Source: Pogona vitticeps (taxonomy: Eukaryota > Chordata > Lepidosauria > Squamata > Agamidae). From it: a DNA stretch of 64,000 nt. Below, piece by piece: positions 1-26,518 of this stretch. Below the pieces are notes generated by a model, which saw only the letters and a list, made by a program, of their open reading frames with translations, did no database searches and was not told the DNA's origin. Positions within the stretch are counted from its first letter, which is position 1; every line of letters starts with the position of its first letter. The stretch is from positions 150,881,428-150,945,427 of the forward strand of contig NC_135784.1 in NCBI RefSeq assembly GCF_051106095.1, given 5' to 3'. The position numbers and the translations under genes were made by a program.

Positions 1-857
1 GAAGGGGGGCATCAAGGAACGTTACAACTTCTGTGAGGAACTGAAAGGAATTCCTCACTGGACTCCACAAACACAAACAAGCTTTCCTTGGACAATAAAA
101 CCCTTTGGTATCAGATGTTTCTAGTCTTTTTGCTGGTTGTCCTCTTTCCATGAGTTATGGTGAATAAGGAAGGACCTGCTGTTGGGAAGTTATATGACAG
201 CTAGAATGCTCCAAATTGCTTTGGAAAGCAGACAAGGCCAGAATCTGTCCACTTGTGAACGCTACTGCAGATCTAGTTCAGTGCATCAGGACAAATCTAG
301 ATGTATATGAAGCACTGTCTAGAGATGACAGAAGGTTTTGAACCATCTGCTCACATGGGGGCTATCCCTGCCATACATTTGGACTCCACAGTTGTCTTAG
401 CCTGGTCACACCTAGATTATATCTTACGTACAAATGCATCGATTCAGACCCTGACAGGTGCTTCAGGAGGGAGTGATCCCAAAACAGAAACTGCAAAGTG
501 TGCTTGTTTAACTCTTTCTCATCCATTGCAACTCTGCCACAGTACAATATTAATAATGCATAGCTTGTAAGGAAAGGCGGCAGTCACAGCACAGAGTAAC
601 TAATTCTGTCCCTATTCCAAACTGTCCTATCCTAATGCCATTTTCACTAAAAGAAACAGCCAGCAATCAGCATTTAATTACCTACATTTATGTCTTAACA
701 TCTTGCTTGTCCCTCAGAATTTTCTAGGAAATCTATTTATTTGTTACATTTCTATAGCACCCATCTAGTGGAGAAACAATTGCTTTACAAATCAATTGAT
801 TGAAATAAAAAAGCAGTTTACTCAGAAGTACATTTCATATAGGGTACCCATTGTTAT
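1..857. other. Intergenic, no gene recognised
   Basis: Moderately AT-rich DNA. Short open frames lack splice sites, domain motifs or similarity to any family I know, and I see no recognisable repeat consensus. Confidence 0.5.
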
Positions 858-1315
858 ACAGTGGATAGGGTGACAGACTAGGATTCCAGAAACCTGGATT
901 CAAATCTCTGCTTAGTCATGGAAACCTGTGGTTGGGTGTAAACTTGTAAAACCACTCCAAATATCTCACTTATCAAGAAGGGCCTATTAGGGTCACCATA
1001 AGTTGGCTCATCAACCCTGAAACTGGAAGGACAGATCCTGAAGCTGAGGCTCCAGTACTTTGGCCATCTCATGAGAAGAGAAGACTCCCTGGAAAAGGCT
1101 CTGATATTGGGAAAGTGTGAAGGCAAGAGGAGAAGGGGACGACAGAGCACGAGATGGCTGGACAGTGTCTGCGAAGCAACCAACATGAATTTGACACAAC
1201 TCTGGAAGGCAGGAGGGCCTGGCGTGCTGTGGTCCATGGGGTCACGAAGAGTCGGACACGACTTAACAACTAAACAAGTTGACTCCAGCTTGACAGCACA
1301 TAACTGTGTGAATCT
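858..1315 (+). repeat. tRNA-derived SINE interrupted by a BovB fragment
   Basis: The first part (858-1009) has a tRNA-like head with a B-box-like GGATTCAAATCTC at about 900 and ends in GGTCACCATAAGTTGGCTC. The rest of the tail (AGTTGACTCCAGCTTGACAGCACATAAC) resumes at 1277, after a BovB 3' fragment. AAGTTGGCTC (1000-1009) and AAGTTGACTC (1276-1285) flank that fragment as a 9/10 target duplication, so the SINE is the older element. The same 'gtcaccataagt...gacggcaca' tail occurs in other SINEs of this window. Confidence 0.7.
1010..1275 (+). mobile_element. BovB (RTE-clade) LINE, 3' fragment
   Basis: The translation matches the C-terminal end of BovB ORF2: LKLRLQYFGHLMRRED, then KRRRGRQSTRWLDSVCEATN, then the family's closing GSRRVGHDL-like segment. 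It ends in the characteristic 3' sequence gtcacgaagagtcggacacg. It is heavily 5'-truncated and degenerate and has no coding capacity. It sits inside a SINE with a roughly 10-bp imperfect target duplication. Two longer BovB copies lie at 50.4-52.4 kb and 62.5-63.5 kb. Confidence 0.88.
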
Positions 1316-1393
1316 CTAAGTGTACAAAGGACATCTGTAATGTTGTTGCCCATGGTTTTCCCTGCATGTTGTGTCAGCAGATTAATTGAACCC
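1277..1393. repeat. Left copy of 117-bp direct repeat flanking the LTR element
   Basis: These 117 bases recur without a mismatch at 6232-6348, on the other side of the LTR element. LTR integrases normally leave a 4-6 bp duplication, so this is not an ordinary target-site duplication. The left edge falls within a base or two of the BovB 3' junction. Confidence 0.9.
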
Positions 1394-1882
1394 TGTGACA
1401 ACCCCAGACCTACTGGAGTATGCCACACTTTAACTAAGCTGCCACCAACCATTCCCTATAAGAAGTCACACAGACCAGGAATGGATTTTTAACAAACAAA
1501 AGAACAAGGTTTATTTAAATAACAAACAGGGTAAATAAAAAGATCAGGTAAAGAAGATATTGTAACGTGGCTTAGTCCCAACCATATACATATAACAGTT
1601 TGGTTCACACAGAACACTTTAAAGTAAAGCACAGAACCTGAACCTATCAGTTCTGGCTACCTATAAAGAAACCTGAACCTATCAGGTATGTACTAACTGA
1701 CACACAGTTGTACTCAGTCTGACACACAGACTCCCACTCCTACAACTAAACTTCTCCACACAAGCTCCAAATATATATACAGTACAGCCCCTCCTCTTGA
1801 TGTCCCGCCTTCCACTCCCCATAGGATGGAACTTTCCCTCCAAACCCATGACAGACAGGTACCATCAGTGCTGTATGTAACA
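1394..1882 (-). repeat. LTR (downstream, 3' with respect to the element)
   Basis: This 489-bp terminal repeat is nearly identical to 5743-6231. Its TGT...ACA ends and an adjacent purine-rich tract on the element strand mark the boundary. Confidence 0.95.
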
Positions 1883-2151
1883 CCTCCCCTCTTTATAAGT
1901 TGTTTTGCAGGGGAAAAGCTAAAGTGCTTTTCTCCAAAAAAACAACCAGGATCAAAACACACAAAACAGATATACAATAACACAATACCATACTTACACT
2001 CTAGGTTAAACATATCACTTATGCATTTTAACATTCATATTTACAATACATTAAGTTACCTTTATTAATACAAACCAAGACTGATCAATAGACAGGTACA
2101 ATTAACTTTTGGTCACCAAAATATACATAGTCCATAGTTTCTTCGCCGTCT

Positions 2152-3915
2152 TCACTCTTCGGGTCTTCTTGACAAGGCGTCAGCAACACAGTTCATTGAC
2201 CCTCTGACCACCTTCACTTCAAAGTCATAATCTTGCAGGTTTAAAGCCCACCTCATAAGTTTACTATTATGGGTTTTCATTGTCTTTAACCACTGCAGTG
2301 GTGAGTGGTCAGTGCACAGAACAAAATGTCTTCCCCAGATGTAAGGCTTGGCCTTCTGAATCGCGTATACTATGGCCAGGCACTCCTTTTCCACGGTTGC
2401 CAAATGTCTCTCACCTTTCTGAAGTTTCCTACTCAGGTAGGACACTGGATGCTGGTCACCATTTTCATCCTCCTGGCAAAGAACTGCTCCTACCCCGCTG
2501 TTAGACGCATCGGTGTAGATGATGAACTCCCGGTCGAAGTCAGGAGCACGCAGCACTGGATAATTGATGAGCGCCTCCTTCAACCTCCGGAACGCCTCCT
2601 CACAGTCGCTGGTCCACGGGATGCGGTCATCAGTCTTCTTCCGCGTCAGATCGGTCAGCGGAGTCGCCATCTCGCTAAACCTCGGGATGAACTTTCTGTA
2701 GTAGCCCACCAACCCAAGAAATGACTTGACCTTTTTCTTGGTGTTGGGTCTGGGCCAATCACGAATGGCTTCTATCTTGGCCTCTAGGGGTTTGATCACT
2801 CCTCCCCCTACTATGTGACCCAAGTATTTTACTTCTGGGCTACCCAGCTGCAGTTTGTTCTCTTTACAGGGCCTAGGCCAAAGCACTTCCTCCCCTGGGT
2901 TAAAGTGCCTCTCCCTGGTTTTCTGCTCATACCAGGTTTTCTTTCTGACCTTCTGAGCTTGCAGGTTTTCTGCTGCTAGCTCTAGGTTTCTCTTCAGGTC
3001 AGTCATTAAAGAGTCTATATATGTCACAACATCTTGTGGGTCATCCTGGGTGATCTGCTCCCAATTTTGTTTGATTAAATCAAGTGGCCCTTTCACCCTT
3101 CTCCCAAACAAAAGTTCAAACGGACTGAACCCGGTACTGGCTTGTGGCACTGATCGATAAGCAAACAAAAGGGATTGCAGCTTCTGGTCCCAATTGTTTG
3201 GATTCTCTGCCAAGTAAGCCCTAATCATGCGCATCAGAGTCCCATTGAACTTCTCCGTTAACCCATTACTTTCAGGGTGATAGGCAGTGGTTTCCTTGTG
3301 TTTAATTCCACAGATTTGCCATAACCGTTTCATGAGCTTCGATGTAAACGATGCGCCCAAATCTGTGATTATTTCTGAGGCAAATCCCATCCTGGACATA
3401 TACCCCACCAAGGCATCTGCCACTGTGTTAGTTTCAATGTTAGTCAAGGGAATGGCTTCGGGGTACCTCGTGGCATGGTCCACAATGGTGAGAATGAACC
3501 TGTTTCCCCTCTTTGTGGCCTTGGGCAAAGGTCCCACAATATCCACTCCTATACATTTGAACGGGGTGTCAATCACAGGCAAAGGGCACAACTTCGCTTC
3601 GGTCCTGTCACGGTTATTCCCCTGCCTCTGACACACATCACATTGTTTACAGAACTCCTTGATCTGCTTCCCTATTTCAGGCCAGTAAAAATTTTGTGTG
3701 ATTCTCTGCTGTGTTTTGTTCACCCCTAAGTGCGCAGCAAACATGTCAGAGTGCCCCCTTTGTAAGATCATGGGGCGATACTTTTCAGGTACCACTAGCT
3801 GACTTCTGATCCCATCTCCCCCTTTTGAGACATTCCTCAGGGTCTCTCTATATAAAATTCCCTTTTCCTCGCGAAATCTCGCTGGGGTTTCAGGTGTTAG
3901 CGGGGTGTCTGTCAC
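2152..3915 (-). pseudogene. Pol-like part of the LTR element (integrase, then RT/RNase H)
   Basis: Part of the fossil LTR element. The first half has an HHCC-type zinc-binding integrase head (HLGVNKTQQRI...CDVCQRQ), then the integrase core (VDIVGPLP, HPESNGLTEKFN). The second half has gypsy-type RT/RNase H sequence (KYLGHIVGGG, FLGLVGYYRKFIP, YTDASNSGVGAVL, VADALSRR). The family copies its RNA and integrates the DNA; here it is treated as a relic. Confidence 0.9.
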
Positions 3916-3930
3916 CTTTTCAAAACACTT

Positions 3931-5340
3931 TCAGAGAGTGGCGTCCGCCTTTTGCTCTTGGCCAAATTTGCTGTCTGTGGTTAAGGTTTCCACCACAGCT
4001 TCGGAACTACCCTTATCTGCTTCCGCCTCGGGCCCTTCAGTACCCCCCTGAACTGTCCCCGTGGTGGCTTGTGAGCGTGTAATCACTAGCACCCGTTTCA
4101 CATGTTCAGCCAGGTCATTTCCCACGAGCACGGCTGCTGGCAGAGTCGATGAAATCGCTAGCCGCCACACTCCCCTCCAGCCTTGAAAGCTCACAGGTAC
4201 CTCAGCTACTGGCAGTGAGATCACCTGCCCCTCAATCCCTGCCACCTTCAAGATCTCATTTGGGATTATATACTCCCTAGGAATAATGTCTGGATGGCAC
4301 AGGGTCACCTGGGAACAAGTATCCCTTAGCCCCCTATACTGATGGTCAAGTATTCCTACGTCCACCCCTGCGGTCTCAAACAACTGCGAATCTGTCCTCA
4401 CTAGTAAGCAGCGCTTGACCTCTACAAGAGGACCATTTTCCCCAGCCTGATCAGCAGATGTAACTGTTCCAGATTGAGTAGCCATGGCAACAGGCTCCCT
4501 CAGTGGCAAGGAGCTTTGCTCTTTCTGGACACAGAACCCAGCTTTTGGCTTGGTTCCACTCAAATCATGAGGCAAATTTCCCTTTAGCTGCTTCCATTTC
4601 TCACACTCTGAGATTAGATGGCCCTTTCCTTGACAGAAATAACATTTTCTGCTGTACTTGGAGTCTTTCTCATCTGGTTTTGGTTTTCCCTCCAAAATCT
4701 GAGGTCTTTGTGGTTTCATGTCTGAGGGCTTCCCTTCACCATTATTGTTATTCCTATTTCTACTCATTATTCTCAAATCCAGCTCCTTTTGCTTAGCCTC
4801 AAACTCAGCCCTGATCTGTAAAATTTCTTCCTCAGCCCTAGCTTTTATCTCTTTTACTTTTTCTTCAGTCTTATCTCTGATTTCTTTTAATTTAATGTCT
4901 TTTTGCTGATTATATTTTTCAAGATCTTGCTCACTTTGTCTGGCCTGAGCCTCATACTTTTCTCTTTCCGCAATTTCTTCAACTGATAAATTGTTATTTC
5001 TCTTATTGAGGAATGTTAATTCTAATTGTGCCATTCTAATTCTATGTTTCAGTTCCATCTCTTTTCTCCTCATGGCCATTCTCTCTCTCTCCAATTCAAA
5101 TTGTCTTTGTTTCTCTCTTTCCCTTTCCTCCATCTCCCTCACCCTCAGTTCATGCTGTTGGGCTAGGCGCATTTTTCTGAGTTCTGGGTTCTGTTCTCCC
5201 GTGCTCTCATCCTGCACTGAGCCAAATTCCTCCTCAGAACCTTGGTCTACCTGTGGGTCTCTTACTTCCCCCATTTCTGCCATTTGGCTTCGAGTCAAGG
5301 GCATAATCCCCCCCCAGAACAGGCTGCCTTCAAAAGTCAA
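3931..5340 (-). pseudogene. Gag/protease-like part of the LTR element
   Basis: Part of the fossil LTR element. A long charged, coiled-coil-prone Glu/Arg/Lys-rich stretch is followed by one CCHC zinc knuckle (CYFCQGKGHLISEC) and then a segment resembling an aspartic-protease domain. A structural-protein role is inferred from the family. The leader between this part and the upstream LTR (5341-5742) has no other feature I can support. Confidence 0.8.
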
Positions 5341-5742
5341 GCCTCAAAATAAAGCGACCACTTTTTTCTTTTGCCTCAGAAACAGCCTTCTATAGATTGC
5401 TGCTGTTCCTTCAGCACTAACTTGCAACTGTTGCCAGGCAGAATCCACCCCCTCTGCTAGGCCTCTCAGCAGCTAGGCTAGATCACTGTTACTTCACACA
5501 GCTTTGCCTCAGCCCTTTCCCGCCAAAACAGGTTGCCTCAGAGCTCCCTAATCTAGTCCCCAATCTGAGTTGGCACGTTCTTCCACTAGCATACCTCCCC
5601 GTGAGGTAAGCCTAGAAGATTACCTACGCGCCCTCAGATTGTCCCTGACTAGACCCCCCTTGCTCTGGGCACCCTTGCCAAGGCTTTGCTGGACCACTGG
5701 ACAACTGGACCAGTCGTATCCCACACGCTGGACACCAATCAA

Positions 5743-6231
5743 TGTGACAACCCCAGACCTACTGGAGTATGCCACACTTTAACTAAGCTGCCACCAACCA
5801 TTCCCTATAAGAAGTCACACAGACCAGGAATGGATTTTTAACAAACAAAAGAACAAGGTTTATTTAAATAACAAACAGGGTAAATAAAAAGATCAGGTAA
5901 AGAAGATATTGTAACGTGGCTTAGTCCCAACCATATACATATAACAGTTTGGTTCACACAGAACACTTTAAAGTAAAGCACAGACCCTGAACCTATCAGT
6001 TCTGGCTACCTATAAAGAAACCTGAACCTATCAGGTATGTACTAACTGACACACAGTTGTACTCAGTCTGACACACAGACTCCCACTCCTACAACTAAAC
6101 TTCTCCACACAAGCTCCAAATATATATACAGTACAGCCCCTCCTCTTGATGTCCCGCCTTCCACTCCCCATAGGATGGAACTTTCCCTCCAAACCCATGA
6201 CAGACAGGTACCATCAGTGCTGTATGTAACA
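5743..6231 (-). repeat. LTR (upstream, 5' with respect to the element)
   Basis: This 489-bp terminal repeat differs from its partner at about one position. The adjoining inner sequence (cacgctggacaccaatcaa on the plus strand) resembles the complement of a tRNA 3' end, perhaps tRNA-Leu; that assignment is weak. Confidence 0.95.
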
Positions 6232-6348
6232 AGTTGACTCCAGCTTGACAGCACATAACTGTGTGAATCTCTAAGTGTACAAAGGACATCTGTAATGTTG
6301 TTGCCCATGGTTTTCCCTGCATGTTGTGTCAGCAGATTAATTGAACCC
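6232..6348. repeat. Right copy of the 117-bp direct repeat
   Basis: Identical to 1277-1393. After it, the plus strand continues into unique sequence (catctactg). Confidence 0.9.
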
Positions 6349-7249
6349 CATCTACTGAATCTTAGTGTGTCCATTTCACATACAATAACTAAGGCAGAAA
6401 CATGGGATAGTTATCCAGAAGTATGTGCCAAATTACACTGCATTATCTTAACCATAGATAACTATAGAGCGGCCGGCAGGGCTTGTCTCTTGAGCACCCT
6501 CTTTACAGAAGCATTAAAATTCATCCTCTTCACCTCTAATAAGCCACCTTTGATAAACCTAATATGAGCTTGGTATTATTAGGTGCACATGGGTGTTGCA
6601 CATCTTACACTGAGAAGTTTGGTGTTGATTTAGTAAGGCATAAAATTAAGCTGTACATTTTATAATATAAATATATGTCAGTAGAAAAAGGCCTGGGATC
6701 TAGAAGTCACACAACTTCAGTTTCCATAATCCTGTTTGATACCTGCTGAACCAAGACAGAGGACTCGATCAAAATGGGCATTTTTCCTGCTGTTTGGTGC
6801 ACTGTGGGGGGAATGGGTTGCTCTTTTTTTCTGATAACCAGATAATGTAATTGCTAGAGTAAACCAATCTGTCACCAGAGTGTCCCGCTGTACCTTTCTG
6901 AGCCCGACAGGGGCTTCTACTATTGGGGTGTGGGTAGATTCACCTTAGTTTGGTCTGCTTCTAGCAAATTGCGATTGACATGAATGGAGCAAGAAGTGAG
7001 CCTTAAGCTGTCAAGGCTCCTTCCACTGCTAAGTTCTGGTATCATGAAGTGGAAGCAACAACAGCTCCAAATGATCAGGAAGCAACAACAGCAACTGCAG
7101 TGCACCATAGTTAAATAGCGTCAGGACGAAGCTGTCGAAATGGAAACACACTTAAGCTCAGTAGCTGCACCTTTCATTTGCCATTTAAACACTATTCCAG
7201 GGCTTGAGAAAATTATTGGTTGTTTTTTTTTTTACTATAACTCTCAGAA
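6349..7249. other. Intergenic, no gene recognised
   Basis: No splice-supported coding sequence and no repeat family that I can name. Confidence 0.45.
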
Positions 7250-7583
7250 TACCCATCCGTGGCACTGTGGGCTAAACCGCAGAATCCTGTGCTGCAGGGT
7301 CAGAAGACCAAGCAGTCGTAAGATCGAATCCACGCGACGGAGTGAGCGTCCCAGCTCCCGCCAGCCTAGCAGTTCGAAAGCATGCAAATACAAGTAGATC
7401 AATAGGGACCACCTCGGTGGGAAGGTAACAGCGTTCCGTGTCTAAGTCGCACTGGCCATGTGACCACGGAAGATTGTCTTCGGACAAACGCTGGCTCTAT
7501 GGCTTGGAAACGGGGATGAGCACTGCCCCCTAGAGTCGAACATGACTGGACAAAAATTGTCAAGGAGAACCTTTACCTTTACA
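7250..7583 (+). repeat. tRNA-derived squamate-type SINE
   Basis: The sequence runs tggcactgtgggctaaaccg, then a B-box-like 'gatcgaatcc', then the very characteristic body 'ccgccagcctagcagttcg' and 'gaagattgtcttcggacaaa', ending in 'cgaacatgactggacaaaa'. I recognise this arrangement as an abundant reptile SINE. It carries few apparent changes, so the copy is fairly young. It is not a tRNA gene: the head does not fold to a full cloverleaf and a 250-bp body follows. Confidence 0.75.
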
Positions 7584-9036
7584 GTCTCTATACCCATGAT
7601 GGCTTGGAGATTCTGGAAGTCATAGTAATATCTAAAAAAGTCTAAAAAAGTAATATCTCAAGCTGTGTCAAACTCCTATAACTATCCTATATATTTTCTA
7701 TTTCTCTCTCTCCAAAATCATGCATGTTGGTTTCAAGCTCTTCTTCAGCTAGCCGTTTGGAATTTATGGCCCATCTCTTAAAACAGAGGACAGTCTCGGG
7801 CAATCTGCAGGCCTCCTCCTTCTCCATTTCAGCCCCTGTTGCTAGCTTCAATCCAAGATCAGATCTGTTAAACTGATTGTTGAAAGGCAAGTCATCATCA
7901 TGAATGAGCATCCCATTGAGACAATAGGTCTATTCCAATTGTCACTGGCAATAGGACCCTGGCCATCACATCCTATTCAACTCAATAGTATTGCTTTTTG
8001 ATCTGTAAGTGTTACTGTTTGCCAGCTGCTTAAATTTTCCCTGCCCAGAGGACTTTGCCTTTGAAAAGTCATGACTGGGAATTTTTATAGCAGGATGTGA
8101 TGCCTCCCTGGTATTTCTATTTGGCTTCCCATCCCAGTGCTTTCTAGCGATGACAGAAGAATTGGGACATTAGCTCTCGGTCAGACACAGGACAACCTGT
8201 CAGCTTCAAGAGGTTTTTATATTAGGCTATTCCCACTGCAGAGAGTAGTCAGAACTCATTCATGTTGCAAACAGAATGTCAATACATGGCTGGGCCTGAT
8301 GATACATGAGCTGCAGGAATGCATTGCATTAAGTGCATCTGTCTCCTGGAGAGTTATTCTTTCCTTCAGTACAAGAGGCAACTATACTTCATTTCAAAGT
8401 GATTTATTATAGACTGCTCACGGTAACTGATGGATCTGAGGCTGGTGACGTACTTCATCCTGCCACTTGGTGGGGGGAGTTGCTCCACTGCTCCCCACCA
8501 TGGGTTGCCCTTGCTCACAAGGAGGCACTGTGTAGCATAAGGTGGTCTCTACCACATTTTTTTTCAGGGGGAAAAAAACTATCGGTAGCACTGCTACATA
8601 AATTCAGGACCAACTTTTCTCATGTAATTTTACTCAGAAATCTCCTATCGGGTTCTCAGCTTCCCTTTCTCTGTCACTGCTTCCCTTCAGGCTGGCACTA
8701 AAAGCCATTTTTTCTGTTAGGCAAGTGCCTGAGAAAAAGGCAGCTGCTTTGCACCTCAGGTAGCCACAAATCCAGACGTTCTGGGTATCCCATTTACCCC
8801 ATTTCAGGTCATGCAGTGGATTTAGCCCAGTCTGAGGGTATCACTGCACTCAGATTACCTTACAGATAAATAAGCCCAGCTTCAGAGTTTGGGGGAAGTC
8901 CATCAGGGCAGGATGCAGAGTAGAGTCAGGGTTCTCAGAGTTGGAAGGCTGGCACATTTTAATTAGCAAGGCAGTTAGATCATCTACTATCAGCAGGGGC
9001 TTCTCCGTCCACTCTAAGCATTCCTGTAGCCTGCAC
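7584..9036. other. Intergenic, no gene recognised
   Basis: Unique-looking sequence. Open frames here are short and lack codon or domain support. Confidence 0.45.
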
Positions 9037-9258
9037 TACAACAACAATAATGTGCCATCAAACCAATTCTGACTCAGGGTTTTCCAGATACGGAATACTC
9101 GACAGTGGTTTACCCTTCCTTTCTTCTGGGAGTGCCCTTGGACTGTGCAGCTGGCCCCCAAGGCCACACAGGTGGACTCTACTCACTGGAGACACAGTGC
9201 AGAATTGAATGTCCAACCTTTGGCTCTGCAGCCAGACACCTAAACCAACTAGCCTTCA
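9037..9258 (-). repeat. tRNA-headed SINE
   Basis: Read on the minus strand it starts with the head 'ggtttaggtgtctggctgca' followed by 'gagccaaaggttgg', and ends in 'gaattggtttgatggcaca' plus a (TTG)n tail. This matches the plus-strand copy at 17,968-18,165 and the minus copy at 28,532-28,757. Confidence 0.7.
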
Positions 9259-10929
9259 CAATACCAGAGAGAAAATAGACCATCCCAGGAAAAACATATT
9301 GTGATCTATGCAACAAAGCATTTTGGGATGGCCTGGCATAGAATGGGTAATTAAAACCCAAAAGCTTTGCTGAAAATGTGCTCCGGGGGAAGGTGAAAAC
9401 CGTTAGAGCTAAATTTTTGCAAATGCCAACTACAGCTTCTTGCATTTTTTGGGGGGATTCTGCTTGAGGATTTTGTCCTCCACGGGTTTTCATGAGAAAT
9501 ACCTGAACATTATCATTTACCACTATCGCAGAGGTCTGAATTTTGGTCAGATTCCTCTAGCTGTGCAGGGATTCATACAGCAGACTTAGCTTCAAGTTCC
9601 TCAGTTTAGTCCACCCCTTTTAACTCACCAACTGGCACTTACAGTCTAAATATAGTAACTCCCTCTGAGACATTAGTGGTAGGAAGAATACAATGTGTTT
9701 CATTTACTTTCAATTGAAGAGATCAAACAGCAAACTAAGAACAAACATGACTGCTTGCAACAACAGGCCTCAACAGACTCACTGACTTCAACAGACTAAC
9801 TACTTCTAGCAGACTCAGGAGAGGGAAAGAGATATATACTGAGTAATTCAGAGGTCAGGATTGGGTAGTGCTGCATAGATTGATAGTCACCCCAGCCCAG
9901 GAAGTTTCCTGCAAGCCTCACCTGCTAGAGGTAGGTAGCATGTGAGGTTGCAAAAACTCCAACGACCACTATATTGGTGAAAAGGATAACCGACAACAAA
10001 GGGTTCAGCTCCAAAAGGCAAGGAGAGACATAGCAAGTGTTCAGTGCCAGGACGGGCAACACAAAAGAAATGTCAGACGCAAAATCAGCCAAAACTACAG
10101 TCAGAGACCAGTTAGCCAAGCAAGGAAAAAAAGAGCACTACACAAAGCTCCAGCTGCAAGTAGACTTGCTGAGCTTGCACATTGCTTTGACAACTGGTCT
10201 AGTCATACAAAGAACTCCGGCTTCTGAGATGCCATTATTTCTTTCTTTAAAATATTTATACCCCAAGTCAGCTTACATTAAAACAAACAATATTAAAAGC
10301 TTAAGAAAACCCCAATAAAATATTGCAAAATTAAACAAGAATTAAATAGATATCAAATTAAAAACTAACAGTTTAAAACTATTCTATCCTATTTAAAAGA
10401 AACTGAGCACTGCAATTTTTACTCTCCAGTGATTGTGGGAGTTGTAGCCTGACTCGTCTACGCTCTTTAAAGCTGGGATTCCTACCCCCCCTTCCCGGTT
10501 CTAAACCGGCCAGAATAGTGCTTTTGCACTAATAGGGCGGTCTGTTAAATAAGTAAATGCATCCATACATACTTTTCAGCCTGTTATAAACAGGTATCCC
10601 ACCCAAGCCTGGGATAAAAAGAAGGGCCCTCTCCCAAGCAGGTGGGACAACAAACAAAACCTCAGAGATCTGGGCATAGACTCCTGTTCAAGTCAGGAAT
10701 GTTTCACAGCCCTTTCCAGAGATTGGGACTTTCGCACAAACAGCCCTGCACATAAGCTTCTGGTTCGAGACTCTTGGCATGTTTGCTCAGAAGTCAGGCA
10801 CACTATTCTCAGCCAAGCTCGCTCCCTATCGGCGTGATCCCCAGAATCTGTTGTTCTTCTTCGTGGCCTCTGTGAATACACACTAATGGGCCAAAAAACG
10901 AGGTGGGAGGTGGCCGGTTCATTTTTTAA
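9259..10929. other. Intergenic with a possible old LINE/SINE tail
   Basis: No gene is recognised. 10,240-10,400 contains 'atatttataccccaagtcag' followed by an A-rich tail. This resembles the common reptile repeat end also seen at 34,855-35,150, but the match is weak. Confidence 0.4.
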
Positions 10930-10931
10930 AA

Positions 10932-10950
10932 ACTACATTTCCCAGCATTC
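10932..10950 (+). promoter_or_regulatory. ZNF143/Staf-type motif
   Basis: ACTACATTTCCCAGCATTC matches the known ACTACAWTTCCCAGMATGC consensus except near its 3' end. ZNF143 sites of this type sit in many vertebrate CpG promoters. Confidence 0.65.
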
Positions 10951-11101
10951 AACGCGAGAGCACCGCCTCAGCTATCCCGCCGAGAGCGCCTCGACGCCCC
11001 ATCTATAGGCAAAAGGAGCCCCGCGACTTCCCTCTCCCTCTCTTGCCCGCCAAGAACAGGGGAAGCTCCTCCCGCTCCTCTCTCCGGGAGAAAGTTGGGC
11101 A

Positions 11102-11109
11102 TGACGTCA
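11102..11109. promoter_or_regulatory. CRE palindrome TGACGTCA
   Basis: A perfect CREB/ATF consensus about 190 bp upstream of the MYL6 ATG, within the CpG-rich block. Confidence 0.65.
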
Positions 11110-11152
11110 CTCCGCAGCTCGTTCTATCTCCGCCCCTCCGGTTCTGCACCCA

Positions 11153-11157
11153 CCAAT
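11153..11157 (+). promoter_or_regulatory. CCAAT box
   Basis: ACCAATC lies 136 bp upstream of the ATG and 44 bp downstream of the CRE. The spacing suits NF-Y, but a five-base word alone is weak evidence. Confidence 0.45.
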
Positions 11158-11292
11158 CCGGGGCGAATGCTTTCGTAGTGACCTCAGAGTCAGCCAGCAG
11201 AAATTGCTTACACACGTTCAGGGCGGAAAGAGGAAATCGTTGGAGTTGCCAGCCGGGAGGAACTAGAGCCGCCGCCGCCGCCTGCAGCAGAC

Positions 11293-26518
<15,226 letters not shown>

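Larger units (their letters stand above)
1394..6231 (-). mobile_element. Ty3/gypsy-type LTR retrotransposon, young
   Basis: A 4.8 kb fossil element on the minus strand with two 489-bp LTRs (5743-6231 upstream, 1394-1882 downstream) that begin TGTGACA and end TGTAACA on the plus strand. The LTRs differ at only about one position, so the insertion is recent, plausibly about a million years or less at typical neutral rates (inference). Parts, in element order: Gag-like region with a CCHC zinc knuckle, protease-like segment, integrase, reverse transcriptase/RNase H. Integrase ahead of reverse transcriptase is unlike most gypsy elements and is known from the Gmr1-like lineage. A purine-rich tract abuts the downstream LTR (1883-1893), and a candidate tRNA primer-binding site follows the upstream LTR (about 5727-5742). 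It appears incomplete, with perhaps one or two breaks. Confidence 0.9.
10930..11292 (+). promoter_or_regulatory. MYL6: MYL6 CpG-rich promoter and 5' UTR
   Basis: This GC- and CpG-rich block lies directly upstream of the MYL6 start codon, in otherwise AT-rich surroundings. It holds a ZNF143-type motif (10,932-10,950), a palindromic CRE (11,102-11,109) and a CCAAT box (11,153-11,157). There is no obvious TATA box, which fits a broadly expressed housekeeping-type promoter. The start ATG has a purine at -3 and G at +4 (acATGg). The exact transcription start cannot be read from the sequence. Confidence 0.75.

Noticed and set aside
301-570. Small gene near the left edge
   Set aside because: An 89-codon frame without codon bias, splice sites or similarity.
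7255-7330. tRNA genes
   Set aside because: This and the other heads with A and B boxes (17.6, 18.0, 28.7, 54.6, 60.3 kb) lead into long non-tRNA bodies and lack a complete cloverleaf; they are SINEs.
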